From Aved-18 sp964606665 (GTDB taxonomy: Bacteria > Cyanobacteriota > Vampirovibrionia > Obscuribacterales > Obscuribacteraceae), in contig CAZSHS010000012.1 in assembly GCA_964606665.1 (NCBI GenBank), forward strand, positions 1 through 64,000: DNA of 64,000 bases, read 5' to 3'. The first letter of the stretch is position 1, and every line of letters starts with the position of its first letter. Below are positions 1 through 9,508 of the stretch, in pieces. The position numbers and the translations under genes were made by a program. A model generated the notes under the pieces. That model was given only the letters and a program-made list of their open reading frames with translations. It ran no database searches and was not told the origin of the DNA.

Positions 1-73
1 TTGGGCTTAAGGCCTGTCGTGAACGTCAAATTTCTTTGGAAGATTCGCTCAAAGACAGCTCGACGAACTGGCG

Positions 74-1267
74 GTGTCTATGGGTCTAGCTTCTGAGCTG
101 CACCAGCGTCTGCGCTACCCGAAACGCGCCTTGATTGTCACTATACCTGTGCGCATGGATGACGGACTGGTCAAAACATTCACCGGCTACAGAGTCCACC
201 ACGACGTCACTCTTGGACCTGCCAAAGGCGGCATTCGTTTCCATCCAGAAGTAGACATGGGCGAAGTTTCAGCACTTGCCATGCTCATGACCTGGAAGTG
301 CGCACTGATGGGTCTGCCATACGGTGGCGCCAAAGGTGGCGTGCGCTGCGAGCCATGGAATTTGTCCATGGGCGAAAAAGAGCGTATGACTCGTCGCTAC
401 ACTTCCGAAATCATCAACTTTATCGGTCCAGACAAAGACATTCCTGCTCCAGACATGTACACCAACGAGCAGACTATGGCTTGGATTATGGACACATACA
501 GCATCAACGTTGGTCACACAGTACCAAGCGTTGTCACAGGTAAACCCATCTCAATTGGTGGCTCACTTGGTCGTCATGAAGCGACCGGACGCGGAGTTGC
601 CTATTGTGCACGTCGCGCCGTCAAGCACTTGAACTGGACCAAAGACGCTCCTGAAGTCGTGATCCAAGGTTTTGGTAATGTAGGCTCAATTACTGCTAAG
701 TACTTGTACAACGCAGGCTACAAAGTAGTTGGAGTTTCAGATGTGCATGGCGGCATCTACAACTCTAAAGGCATAGACATTCCAAGCGCACTTGCATACG
801 CACAAGAGCACGGAACCCTTGCCAATTTCAAAGGCACAGAACCTGTAAACAACCAGGAATTACTCGAGTTGCCTTGTGACATTTTGATTCCTGCAGCCCT
901 TGGAAATCAAGTAAACGCCTCCAACATGGAGCGCATTAAGTGCAAAATCCTAGTCGAAGGGGCAAACGGTCCCACCAGTCCTGAAGCGGATCTTTATCTA
1001 CACGAAAACGGCGTTATGGTCGTTCCCGATATTCTTGCCAACGCAGGCGGCGTAACCGTGAGTTATTTCGAATGGGTTCAGGGCTTAATGCAATTGTTCT
1101 GGACAGAAGAAGAAGTCAATACAAGACTTGAAACTATAATGGGCAAAGCGTGCGATAAAGTTTTTGCTCTTTCGCAAGAACGAAATCTCAGAACAAGAAT
1201 GGCTGCTCTCTGGCTTGGAGTTTCAACCATTGCCGAAGCAAAAAGACTGCGTGGACTCTATCCATAA
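74..1267 (+). CDS. gdhA: Glutamate dehydrogenase (Glu/Leu/Phe/Val family)
   Basis: Interconverts glutamate with 2-oxoglutarate and ammonia using NAD(P); cytoplasmic, normally hexameric. The substrate domain shows GPAKGGIRFHPEV (residues 48-60), PYGGAKGGV with the catalytic lysine (82-90) and GPDKDIPAPDMYT (118-130). The Rossmann domain shows QGFGNVGS near residue 200, and VEGANGPTSPEAD and DILANAGGVTVSYFEW follow, so the catalytic body is complete. Length (397 residues) is slightly short for the roughly 415-residue family. The N-terminus is uncertain: in-frame codons upstream of the GTG at 74 read like the usual family N-terminus (AQRQLDELAV), but a TGA lies at 20-22 and no good start or Shine-Dalgarno site is visible. 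Either a rare start is used, or a sequence error hides the true start beyond the window edge. Coenzyme preference cannot be decided here. Confidence 0.93.
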   Translation: MSMGLASELHQRLRYPKRALIVTIPVRMDDGLVKTFTGYRVHHDVTLGPAKGGIRFHPEVDMGEVSALAMLMTWKCALMGLPYGGAKGGVRCEPWNLSMGEKERMTRRYTSEIINFIGPDKDIPAPDMYTNEQTMAWIMDTYSINVGHTVPSVVTGKPISIGGSLGRHEATGRGVAYCARRAVKHLNWTKDAPEVVIQGFGNVGSITAKYLYNAGYKVVGVSDVHGGIYNSKGIDIPSALAYAQEHGTLANFKGTEPVNNQELLELPCDILIPAALGNQVNASNMERIKCKILVEGANGPTSPEADLYLHENGVMVVPDILANAGGVTVSYFEWVQGLMQLFWTEEEVNTRLETIMGKACDKVFALSQERNLRTRMAALWLGVSTIAEAKRLRGLYP

Positions 1268-1325
1268 AACCGGTTGAAATCGGAAAAAGGGGGTAAGTCT
1301 GAAATAAGGGCTTATAGATTTTTTC

Positions 1326-3008
1326 ATGTTCCAATCATCCGGTAAACAACCCGCGAAAAACCAGCCGCCAAAAACAGTTCGACTGCCGAAGCAGCCGGGT
1401 ATTTTGCAATACGGCGACTTACAGTTTCTCATGCAAGAAGCAGAGAAAATGAAGGGACGCATTGTCGAATTTCCTTTCACAAGTTCTGACCGCAAAATCG
1501 ACTATGTTTTATCAGCCCAATGTTTTCCCAAAGAAATAGATCCTTCGGGCACCATGGATCCTGAATGGGTTCTAACCGAGTATGGTGCCGGACAGCCAAG
1601 ATTGCTTTGGCGTCATCCCACCCGCGACTTGTCACTCATGAGCAATATGATCGCAGGTGAATCTGGCGGCGATCAGTTGCAAGACATCGTTCCAAATTCT
1701 GCTTTGTTTGGCGGAATGCAAAATCCAATCGGTGGCGCCACTGGTGCCTACACTCCGGTCAACACAGGTTCCGGTAGTTCGTCTAGTTCGAGCTTGGGCG
1801 GTGGCGGATTCAGCGGCAATTCTATAATTTTCGAACCTCCAAGAGCTGGTGCCAAAGCTACTCTTGAAGGCGACCTGGCTAAGTTGCAAGTTCCAAACTT
1901 GCTTCAATCCATTAATTTGGCAAAGATGACCGGGCGCTTAGATGTCCGCACCAGATCTGAGCAAGCCGAAGTATTTTTCCAGGAAGGCAATCTAGTTCAT
2001 TGTCGTGTGCGTGAAACGACAGGCGACAATGCCATCGTAGAATTAGTCTGCTGGTCCACTGGCGAATTCCGCTTCTGGCCTGATGAGCGCACAGATCATA
2101 GAACCTGCCAAAAACGTCTCGATTCACTTTTGATGGAAGGTGTAGCACTTCTTGATCAATCAAAATATCTAGAACAAGCCGGCTTAAAAATAGATGCTTC
2201 GTGCCTGGTCAAGAAAAACGCCATGATTTCAGAAGAAGAATTTCAAGCTCGCGTTGCTAAAGGTGCACCAATTGCGCTTGAACCTCAACTCGATTTTTAC
2301 GAACTGGTAGACAATCGCAACACGCTTGCAGAATTACTCAAAAAGCGCCCTATGCCAATGACCGAATGGACACCACTTTTGTTCAACTTAGTCAGTTGCG
2401 GACTGGTGCAAATTACAGATCAAGCTCCCGCTCAAGACAGGCTTGCTCGCCTAAAAGCGCTTGGTATAGACGATAACGCATTACAGAGCGTCATTAAGAA
2501 TCTCAACCGATCAGAGACTGGCATTCTCACCTATGATGCATTCATCTACTTTTTAGACCAGGAATATCTACGCTACGAATATTTCAACACGCCGTTTTCG
2601 ATTGTTATATTCAGTCTTGGTCAACGCAAAGGCGGAGAATCAGGACCAGTCGAATCATTGCAAATGCTTGCAGTGCGCCGGGCGATGCAACGTATTCAGC
2701 TTATAAAAAGACATGTAGACTATCTTGGACACTATGAGATGTTCGATTTTGGTGTCATTCTGCCAAACACAAACGCCGCTGCTGCCTATGCTTTTGGTAA
2801 TAGAATTTCAGAAGTATTGCGCGAGGCACCACTAAGCTCAGACATGGATTCAAGAAACCTGCTCATGGCTTTTGGAGTTGCCACCATTCCCGAAGACTGC
2901 GTAGATTTAGACAAGCTCTTAATTTCAGCCAAAAAAGCACGCGACTACGCCAAGCAATATAACAAACGAGTTGTGCTCGCAAGAGATTTACCTCAAACAA
3001 CTACCTAA
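1326..3008 (+). CDS. DUF4388 (PATAN) protein with degenerate GGDEF-like C-terminus
   Basis: A predicted cytoplasmic signalling or scaffold protein of 560 residues. Residues about 178-275 match the DUF4388/PATAN pattern (LEGDLAKLQVPNLLQSI, then TGRLDVRT, VFFQEGNLVHC and GEFRFWPDE). A Ser/Gly-rich linker (about 147-165) precedes it. The C-terminal part (about 395-555) follows the fold pattern of a GGDEF domain: TGILTYDAFIYFLDQE resembles the TGLxNRRxF start and FGVILPNT resembles the FAVLLPxT strand. The GGDEF signature itself is replaced by HYEMFDF, so diguanylate cyclase activity is unlikely. It lies 58 bases after gdhA and 18 bases before the macrodomain gene, so it is probably co-transcribed with the latter. 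PATAN proteins usually take part in two-component or gliding-type signalling; the partner is not visible here. Confidence 0.82.
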   Translation: MFQSSGKQPAKNQPPKTVRLPKQPGILQYGDLQFLMQEAEKMKGRIVEFPFTSSDRKIDYVLSAQCFPKEIDPSGTMDPEWVLTEYGAGQPRLLWRHPTRDLSLMSNMIAGESGGDQLQDIVPNSALFGGMQNPIGGATGAYTPVNTGSGSSSSSSLGGGGFSGNSIIFEPPRAGAKATLEGDLAKLQVPNLLQSINLAKMTGRLDVRTRSEQAEVFFQEGNLVHCRVRETTGDNAIVELVCWSTGEFRFWPDERTDHRTCQKRLDSLLMEGVALLDQSKYLEQAGLKIDASCLVKKNAMISEEEFQARVAKGAPIALEPQLDFYELVDNRNTLAELLKKRPMPMTEWTPLLFNLVSCGLVQITDQAPAQDRLARLKALGIDDNALQSVIKNLNRSETGILTYDAFIYFLDQEYLRYEYFNTPFSIVIFSLGQRKGGESGPVESLQMLAVRRAMQRIQLIKRHVDYLGHYEMFDFGVILPNTNAAAAYAFGNRISEVLREAPLSSDMDSRNLLMAFGVATIPEDCVDLDKLLISAKKARDYAKQYNKRVVLARDLPQTTT

Positions 3009-3026
3009 AAACTTTTAGACCAATTT

Positions 3027-3572
3027 ATGGCAAACGTTACTAAGTCTATAAAGTCCACCAGCATCACGCTCACTCGTGGAGACATCACACGTCAAGATGT
3101 GGAGGCAATTGTCAACGCAGCAAACTCTGCTCTGCGTGGCGGCGGTGGCGTGGACGGCGCCATTCACAAAGCGGGCGGTCCTACCATTGCCGAACAGTGC
3201 CGACAAATTCGCGAGCGCGACGGCGGCTGCTCGCCCGGTTCTTGTGTAATTACAGATGGTGGCAACCTTGGCTGCAAGCACATAATTCATGCAGTAGGTC
3301 CTGTCTGGCACGGCGGACGCAGCGGCGAAGACGACACTCTCAAGAATGCATATACTTCGTGCCTGAAAATGGCTTGCCAGTATGAGATTAAGACTATAGC
3401 TTTCCCGTCAATCAGCACTGGCGCCTACGGCTTTCCCGTGGACAGAGCAGCCAAACTTGCACTTGATGCTGTGCATGAGTTTTGCGAAGAAAACGACTAT
3501 TTGGATGAGATTCGATTTGTTTTATTCGACGAAAAGACTTTTAACAAGTTTAAAGATGCGCTAGAGGCTTGA
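3027..3572 (+). CDS. Macrodomain protein, O-acetyl-ADP-ribose deacetylase-like (YmdB type)
   Basis: A single stand-alone macrodomain of 181 residues. Macrodomains bind ADP-ribose and many of this class hydrolyse O-acetyl-ADP-ribose or reverse ADP-ribosylation. Diagnostic pieces are RGDITRQDVEAIVNAANS, the glycine loop LRGGGGVDGAIHKAGG, CKHIIHAVGP and the phosphate loop FPSISTGAYGFP. The asparagines, the aspartate and the glycine loops expected for catalysis in the MacroD/YmdB class are present. It begins 18 bases after the DUF4388 gene on the same strand and probably shares its transcript. The physiological substrate is unknown. Confidence 0.9.
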   Translation: MANVTKSIKSTSITLTRGDITRQDVEAIVNAANSALRGGGGVDGAIHKAGGPTIAEQCRQIRERDGGCSPGSCVITDGGNLGCKHIIHAVGPVWHGGRSGEDDTLKNAYTSCLKMACQYEIKTIAFPSISTGAYGFPVDRAAKLALDAVHEFCEENDYLDEIRFVLFDEKTFNKFKDALEA

Positions 3573-3681
3573 CGATTAGGTTTTCAGGCAAAGTGGTTAG
3601 TATTTGAAAGGGGCTGTCAGGCTGATACAGTAAATGAATCGAGCTATCGTGTTTTTTGATTTTGATCTGGTGATTATTTAA

Positions 3682-6174
3682 GTGTCTTCCTTTTTCAAGA
3701 AAATGTCAGGAAATGCCAGGTTTGGAGACCTATTGGTCCAGGCTGGTCTCTTGAGTCCCACTCAGTTGCAAGAAGCAATGACAGAGTCGCGCAACAAGAA
3801 ACTGCAAATCGGTCAGGTTCTTGTGATGTCTGGGACTTTGTCCTCCAAAGATTTGCAAATGGTGCTTGAAGCGCAATCTATGCTGCGCGACAAAAGTATC
3901 GATATTAATTTGGCAGTGCAATGTATCAAAGTGGCGCGCAAAATCGGCTCTTCCTTTGCCGATGCCTTGCAGGATTATGACGAGTCGCTTGCTAAAAAAG
4001 CTCGCACCGGAAAATTAGGCGAACTACTTGTAGAAGCAGGCATAATCAACGAAGAACAACTTTCGAATTCGATGGAACAGTCTGTAAATACTGGCATGCC
4101 GCTTGGTCGGGTGCTTGTGCTCAATCGCGCTATTCCTTCTGAAGCTTTGCAAGGCGTTCTAGATATTCAGGTCAAGCTGCGCGACGAGATGATGTCGCGT
4201 GAAGAAGCGCTTTTAGCCTTACGCAACACAACCGGTCTTTCAGGTGAAGTTCCTCAACCAAAATCAGACGACGACAAACCAAAAAAATCTACCGTACGTC
4301 TTGGCGAATTGCTTGTTATGGCAGGCATCTTAACCGAGAACGATGTAATGGACGCACTGGAATGGGGACTTGCCAATCAGCAGCCCATCGGCAACGTGCT
4401 CGTCAATCAGAATTTAATATCAAAAGACCTGCTCGATGCAGCACTCTTCTTTCAAGAAGCAGTGCGCGACAACAAAATAGACGCGCTCAAAGCATGCGAG
4501 TGCCTTTCTGAAGTCTTCTCTACAGGCGCTTCTCCGCAAGAAGTATTAGACCAAGTCACCGAGCACAAACCAGCAGACGAGCCTGGGGCTCCACCTATCG
4601 ATTATCGACGCTTGCTAACTATGGCACGAGTCGTTACAGACGATCAAATAGATCGCGCTTATGATGCCGCTTCGCATACCGCTTCTTTGATAGGCAAAAT
4701 TTTAGTTCTCACAGGCTCCTTAGACGTGCCCACTCTTCAAGCAAGTTTGCGCTGCTATCAAATGATAACCAAAGGCTGGCTCACACCAGACGATGGCATA
4801 GCCGCTTTAGACTATTGCTTGCACCAAAATCCAACCGCTCCAATACCATTCGAACAAGCTTTGCGTGATTTGGGCTGGAACCCAGACAAAGGTCTCTCGC
4901 TCAAAGGTGAAGCAGCAGAACCGCAACCCAAGGTGCTTGTGCGCGCCGGCGCTTCGGCTCAAGAAAGCGCGGCAAATTTAGAAGCTCAATCAGCAACATC
5001 GGCGATGGCCGCTCAAGCAAATGTAACGCCACCACCAGCGAAACCACCGGAAATTGAGCCAGTCGTGGCGCCAAAACCTGAGCCAACACCAGAACCTGAG
5101 CCCGAGCCAATTCCTGAAACCAAATCAGAAGCAAAAGTCGAGCCAAAGCCCGAGCTAACACCAAAACCAGAACCCAAGCCTGAACCTAAACTTGAACAAA
5201 AAGATGACGATCAAAAATCTGAAGGTGGACTGAAGGCTCTTTTGTTTGGCTTAGAGGAAGCCGACAACAGCGAACAGCTTCCTGAAATCATAGAGAAAGA
5301 AAGAAAATCTAGCGGTCGTTTAGCCTCTCTTGTTTCCAAACCAGCACCACAAGAGGAAAAGAAACCAGAGCCTAAGCCAGAACCAAAGCTTGAGCCCGAA
5401 CCAAAACCAGTAATCGAGCCTGTCGCTGAGCCTGTTATTAATAAAGAGCACGACGAGATAGAAGATTTATCTGGAATGTCTGCCGAAGATTTACTCTCGC
5501 GCATTTTGAAAGGTGGCGATATGCCGCCCACCATGGAGCACGGCAACAAGAAACGTGCCGGTCGCTTTTCAGAAACTATTTTGCCCGAAGCGGCCAAAGC
5601 ACGACAGCTAGCTTCGCTCATTAGCAAAGAGCCGTCTAATCCCACAGATAAATTCGACAAAGGTGGCGAAGACAACGACGCTCTAGGCACAGCATTTTTG
5701 CGCCTGGCAGAACGTCATTTCGAGCAAGGCAATTACAAAGATGCCCAAGTCATTTACGAACGCGTTCTGGTTCACAAACTAAACGACCTGGGCCCTGAAA
5801 GTCCCGAGCTGGTTGAGGACTATAACAATCTTGCACTTGTGTTGAGTGTACAAGGATTGTTCGATAAAGCCGAGCCATTCATGCGCCGCGCTGTTAGCTT
5901 GTACGAATCTTCGCCCAAAGTAGAGCCGCTACCGCTTGCAGATTATTTGCATTCACTTGGCACTGTCTACTTCAAACTAAATAAATTCAGTGAAGCAGAA
6001 GAGGTTTATCGTCGCGTGCTTGAAATGCGACGCGAAAATCTTTCCGACACGCACCAGGATATCGGACGCACTCTTGTAGATTATGCCAAAGTAGTAAAAC
6101 AGCTTGGGCAGCACGAAAAAGCTGAAGCTATATATAAGAAGGCGCAAGAAATTCTCAAAACCCCAGAGCCTTAA
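3682..6174 (+). CDS. Four MshEN-type repeats, Pro/Glu linker and C-terminal TPRs
   Basis: An 830-residue protein starting at GTG. Four N-terminal repeats of about 70 residues (roughly 13-85, 112-180, 206-275 and 310-380) share the pattern xxLGELLVxAGIIxxxQLxxAL...xxIGxVLVxxxxI, the MshEN/GspE N-terminal fold that in known proteins binds cyclic-di-GMP or mediates ATPase assembly. A long proline/glutamate/lysine-rich spacer (about 450-610, repeated PEPKPEP) follows, then a globular stretch and tetratricopeptide repeats (about 680-825; YNNLALVLSVQGLFDKAEP, LHSLGTVYFKLNKFSEAEE). No ATPase domain is present, so this is not a secretion ATPase; it looks like a regulatory scaffold linking nucleotide sensing to protein-protein contacts. 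It starts about 110 bases after the macrodomain gene. Confidence 0.85.
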   Translation: MSSFFKKMSGNARFGDLLVQAGLLSPTQLQEAMTESRNKKLQIGQVLVMSGTLSSKDLQMVLEAQSMLRDKSIDINLAVQCIKVARKIGSSFADALQDYDESLAKKARTGKLGELLVEAGIINEEQLSNSMEQSVNTGMPLGRVLVLNRAIPSEALQGVLDIQVKLRDEMMSREEALLALRNTTGLSGEVPQPKSDDDKPKKSTVRLGELLVMAGILTENDVMDALEWGLANQQPIGNVLVNQNLISKDLLDAALFFQEAVRDNKIDALKACECLSEVFSTGASPQEVLDQVTEHKPADEPGAPPIDYRRLLTMARVVTDDQIDRAYDAASHTASLIGKILVLTGSLDVPTLQASLRCYQMITKGWLTPDDGIAALDYCLHQNPTAPIPFEQALRDLGWNPDKGLSLKGEAAEPQPKVLVRAGASAQESAANLEAQSATSAMAAQANVTPPPAKPPEIEPVVAPKPEPTPEPEPEPIPETKSEAKVEPKPELTPKPEPKPEPKLEQKDDDQKSEGGLKALLFGLEEADNSEQLPEIIEKERKSSGRLASLVSKPAPQEEKKPEPKPEPKLEPEPKPVIEPVAEPVINKEHDEIEDLSGMSAEDLLSRILKGGDMPPTMEHGNKKRAGRFSETILPEAAKARQLASLISKEPSNPTDKFDKGGEDNDALGTAFLRLAERHFEQGNYKDAQVIYERVLVHKLNDLGPESPELVEDYNNLALVLSVQGLFDKAEPFMRRAVSLYESSPKVEPLPLADYLHSLGTVYFKLNKFSEAEEVYRRVLEMRRENLSDTHQDIGRTLVDYAKVVKQLGQHEKAEAIYKKAQEILKTPEP

Positions 6175-6316
6175 ATATTTCTTTGCTATAGCCAGAACGT
6201 GCTATTGGTATCACTAATGGCTACCACTCAAGTAATGCAGACGCTACGTGATGGGTACGACTTGACATAAACTGATTTTATCTGCATGCTCTAAATAGAG
6301 GTTGAGGAGATTTCTC

Positions 6317-6559
6317 GTGAACGAAGCATTTGACCTTCTAACATTTCAGAAAAAAGCTCGCGAGATGTGCGATCCCAAAAAACTTTTCGAGCTTTGGGAA
6401 GACGTTTGTAGACGTTACGAACACCGCGAAATAGGCACCTATGAGCTGGACGAGATGAAGGAAGTTATTCTACCCAATCTAAAAGCGCTGACTCAGTTAA
6501 AGCACTCCATAAACGATATCGACGATGCGGGTGTGCCTCAAATTCGAAAACACGCCTGA
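6317..6559 (+). CDS. Small charged hypothetical protein
   Basis: An 80-residue, mainly helical, charged protein of unknown function. I chose the GTG at 6317 because a clear Shine-Dalgarno (GAGGAG at 6304-6309) sits seven bases upstream; the longer TTG start at 6302 would overlap that site. No membrane segment, signal peptide or metal motif is seen. It is followed after 11 bases by the secreted protein at 6571, so the two are probably one operon. I recognise no family. Confidence 0.6.
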   Translation: MNEAFDLLTFQKKAREMCDPKKLFELWEDVCRRYEHREIGTYELDEMKEVILPNLKALTQLKHSINDIDDAGVPQIRKHA

Positions 6560-6570
6560 AGATTTAAACG

Positions 6571-7725
6571 ATGTCTTGCAAAAAATGGCTTGCTGGTTTT
6601 CTGCTCTCCTCAATTTTGGCGAGCAGCAATTGCGTTTGTCGTGCCGGTGCAGATGAATGGATTGAAGACGAATCGCAAGTTAATCAGCAAGCACCACAAA
6701 ATCCAGCAGCACCAAGTCAATTTCCAAAACCGCAAACGTTGCAACAATCTTTAGACGAGCAAATGCCGTCTGAGCGCGAACGTGATCTTGAACGTCAACA
6801 ACGCTATGAGCAACAAGAGCGTGTGGAAGAAAAACCTGTCGGAAATACCACTGATTTTACTCGCCCACTCGAAGCCGGTGTAAGCTCGTTTAAACAAATA
6901 GATAACGACTTCAACAACTTGCCATTGCTCTTACAAAAGCCTGTTAGTGCGCTTCCCAAAACAGGTCCAGTTACGCGCAAAACTTTTCAAAACTGGTTGG
7001 CGCAGTCTCATCCGGGTCTGACTGCTCGTATAAGCAAAGATCAGGTTATCGAAATCAAAGGTGAATGGGATGATTCGGCGCGCGCACTAAGTAATTTTGG
7101 TATTCCATTTACAAGAATTGGTCCCAAACAAATTCGCAATTACGATTTAACCAAAACAAAAGTAATTGTATTAAGCTGCCCAGGCGCTCTAATGCCTGAT
7201 GAATCGCGAGCTTTGGCAAATTACGTGAAGTCGGGTGGTTATTTAATTACCACTGACTGGGCACTAGAAATTCTGAACGAGATGAAAGGATTTGTTCGCA
7301 TTATTGAACCAAGCGGATTCGAACTTCCTGAACAAGTAGTGGATGCAGTGGGATTATCTGCTGATCCTTTATGCAAGAATGTTCCGTCTGAAGCATTTTG
7401 GAAAATTGCCAAAGAAAGTAAAGCAGTGCGAATTGTGCAACGCAATTATTGTACAGTGGTAGCACGCAGCAAGATGCTCATGAATATGGAACTTGGACAT
7501 ATAGCCAAGTATCGTCAACCCGAAGAAGCTGATTTGTATCAAGCTGGAATTTTAGCTGTGTTAGTAGATTACGGACGCGGCAAGATTTTTCATTTAGTTG
7601 GTCACTATGATAATGACGCCAATACTGCTTTTGTAAATGATGTGCCGGACCAGGCTCCAGGGATTTCTATTAGTATGCGTCAGGCGATGGCCACTAATTT
7701 TATTGCCGAAGCTTTTGAAAAATAG
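6571..7725 (+). CDS. Secreted protein with class I glutamine amidotransferase-like fold
   Basis: A 384-residue exported protein. The first about 28 residues form a signal peptide (MSCKKWLAGFLLSSILASS, then a Cys-containing cleavage region). A Gln/Pro/Glu-rich, probably disordered segment (about 30-100) follows. The C-terminal half has an alternating strand/helix pattern, with VIVLSCPGALMPDESRALA, a SGGYLITTDWALEIL segment and GRGKIFHLVGHYDND. This resembles the ThuA/GATase1-like fold found in secreted proteins with DUF4159-like or trehalose-utilisation-type domains. The usual nucleophile-elbow Cys is not evident, so enzymatic activity is doubtful. The gene converges on the glycosyltransferase pair with only 10 bases between. 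Confidence 0.6.
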   Translation: MSCKKWLAGFLLSSILASSNCVCRAGADEWIEDESQVNQQAPQNPAAPSQFPKPQTLQQSLDEQMPSERERDLERQQRYEQQERVEEKPVGNTTDFTRPLEAGVSSFKQIDNDFNNLPLLLQKPVSALPKTGPVTRKTFQNWLAQSHPGLTARISKDQVIEIKGEWDDSARALSNFGIPFTRIGPKQIRNYDLTKTKVIVLSCPGALMPDESRALANYVKSGGYLITTDWALEILNEMKGFVRIIEPSGFELPEQVVDAVGLSADPLCKNVPSEAFWKIAKESKAVRIVQRNYCTVVARSKMLMNMELGHIAKYRQPEEADLYQAGILAVLVDYGRGKIFHLVGHYDNDANTAFVNDVPDQAPGISISMRQAMATNFIAEAFEK

Positions 7726-7735
7726 GTTAATTGCT

Positions 7736-9508
7736 TTATTTTTCTTGATCCAAAATCAGAACGTAAGCTTGCTCGTTTGGAACCTTGAGCCATCCGGAAT
7801 CTGCTTGCGGTATTGGATTATTCTCTTCATCGTTTAAAGGAAGTTTCTTCTTCGACAATAGTTCAAACGCATGTATATCATCCCAAAATGGCCCCGAGCG
7901 AACGTAGTCTATTTCTCTTGGAACATAAACAATAGCTTTGACTCCTGATGCCTTTATTTTTTGAATCACATCGCGCTGCTTTTCTAGCGGTAGCTTAAAA
8001 AAATCACTGGGATTAAACAAAGCTACACTGACTTTGGCTGGGACATAGCGGTGCCAAAGTTCATAACAAATTTTGAAAACTGCAATCTTACTATTAGGCA
8101 AAACCCCCTTTTGGCGCAAATACTGAGATATAGATACGCTCAGATTTGTTTTTAGCGTGCCATTTGCGTTTATGTGCAAATACAATTGCATCCCTATACT
8201 AAGCAAAAAAATAATCGACATTGCTTTAGCTGAAGTTGTATTAGGTCTTGTGAAGCCAGAGGAAGCCGTGCTAGGAATAACAAGTGCCACCAAGAAAAAA
8301 ATGATAGCTGGCACTAAAATGTATCGCGCACAAAATGCATAAATATACAGATTAGTAGCAAACAGATAAAGACAAAGCATTACCAGTGGTATCAGTAATA
8401 TAGGCACTAACTGTTGGAGCGCTTTCAAATTAGGTTTGAGCAATTTATTCTTGCCCGGAATAAGCCAGGCAAGCAAGATTATCCACGCAAAAGACTTTAT
8501 GTAAAACCAAAGATTCTCCAAAATACAAGCAATCAAAAATCCAATATTTGTAATAAGTGGCGTGCCCACTACCCAAATGTTTGGTTGCCACCATTCAACA
8601 TAGCGCCCAGATGGTTGCACATCACTTGAATCGTAGTCTAGAACCAGAGGTTTTTGGTTGATTATTTTAGGCGGGTTTTGCAAGAACAAGCCATTGGCCA
8701 AACGATAATACTGGTTTTGATGCATTACAGTGCGAACGAAAGTACTGTAGGCATTGGTTGAAATTATGGGTTGACCTTCCTTCAATGAAATAGCGATGAG
8801 CCATCCTGAAGCGGTAAGGGCGAAAGCAAGAAGGATTGCAAAAGCGAGCTTAGCTTCTTTTTTGTACATTCCTGCAATTAGCGCGCATAGCGGTGCCAAA
8901 AGAAACACAATCGATTTACATAAATAAGCTAGTCCAAGCAAGATACCTAGCCACATTGCTTTTTTAAGCTGCGGTCTAAGCAGGATTTCCAGTAACAAAG
9001 CAAAAACTAGAAATAATAACGAGGCAAGCAAAAGATCAGGCGTATCATTTCCGGCATTGTTTAATGTACCAAAAGTGAAGGCGGCACTGCATGTTCCAGC
9101 TATTCTTAAAGACTTGCTTGAAGGTAGTTGTCTATCTAATTTTAATTTGCGAAAAGTGGTGAATAGCCAATATCTAAAAACTCGAAAGAACCTGAAAAAG
9201 CAAAAATATCCAACAATAGTCAAAATACAATTGAGTATCCTGAGCGATAAAATTTCGTTTTGTGGAATTACATGCAATGGCTTCAAGAAAAGTGCAAGCA
9301 CGACCGGATAAAGCGGGCTCCAATAGCTATTAACAAAGTTCTGCCAATCAAGTCTGCTTAGTGCATCACTCATATCTAAATACTGAATGATGTCGCCAAA
9401 GATAATAGAGTTAGCGTATCTTTGTGCTTGCAAGAACGTCAAACAAAGACCTAATGCGATTATTGCAGTCTGAATCAAAAGTGTTTGACCGTAGAATCTA
9501 TTTTTCAT
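7736..9508 (-). CDS. Polytopic membrane glycosyltransferase, GT39/ArnT-like
   Basis: About 590 residues with many hydrophobic helices in the first 430 and a soluble C-terminal domain. The first external loop has GDIIQYLDMSD followed by NSYWSPLYP, the acidic plus YWSPLYP pattern of GT-C fold (PMT/ArnT-like) enzymes, which transfer sugars from polyprenyl-phosphate carriers on the outer face of the membrane. I chose the ATG at 9508, which overlaps the stop of the upstream paralogue in an ATGA arrangement, implying translational coupling. The acceptor is unknown. It is a tandem duplicate of the gene at 9505-11172. Confidence 0.75.
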   Translation of the reverse strand: MKNRFYGQTLLIQTAIIALGLCLTFLQAQRYANSIIFGDIIQYLDMSDALSRLDWQNFVNSYWSPLYPVVLALFLKPLHVIPQNEILSLRILNCILTIVGYFCFFRFFRVFRYWLFTTFRKLKLDRQLPSSKSLRIAGTCSAAFTFGTLNNAGNDTPDLLLASLLFLVFALLLEILLRPQLKKAMWLGILLGLAYLCKSIVFLLAPLCALIAGMYKKEAKLAFAILLAFALTASGWLIAISLKEGQPIISTNAYSTFVRTVMHQNQYYRLANGLFLQNPPKIINQKPLVLDYDSSDVQPSGRYVEWWQPNIWVVGTPLITNIGFLIACILENLWFYIKSFAWIILLAWLIPGKNKLLKPNLKALQQLVPILLIPLVMLCLYLFATNLYIYAFCARYILVPAIIFFLVALVIPSTASSGFTRPNTTSAKAMSIIFLLSIGMQLYLHINANGTLKTNLSVSISQYLRQKGVLPNSKIAVFKICYELWHRYVPAKVSVALFNPSDFFKLPLEKQRDVIQKIKASGVKAIVYVPREIDYVRSGPFWDDIHAFELLSKKKLPLNDEENNPIPQADSGWLKVPNEQAYVLILDQEK

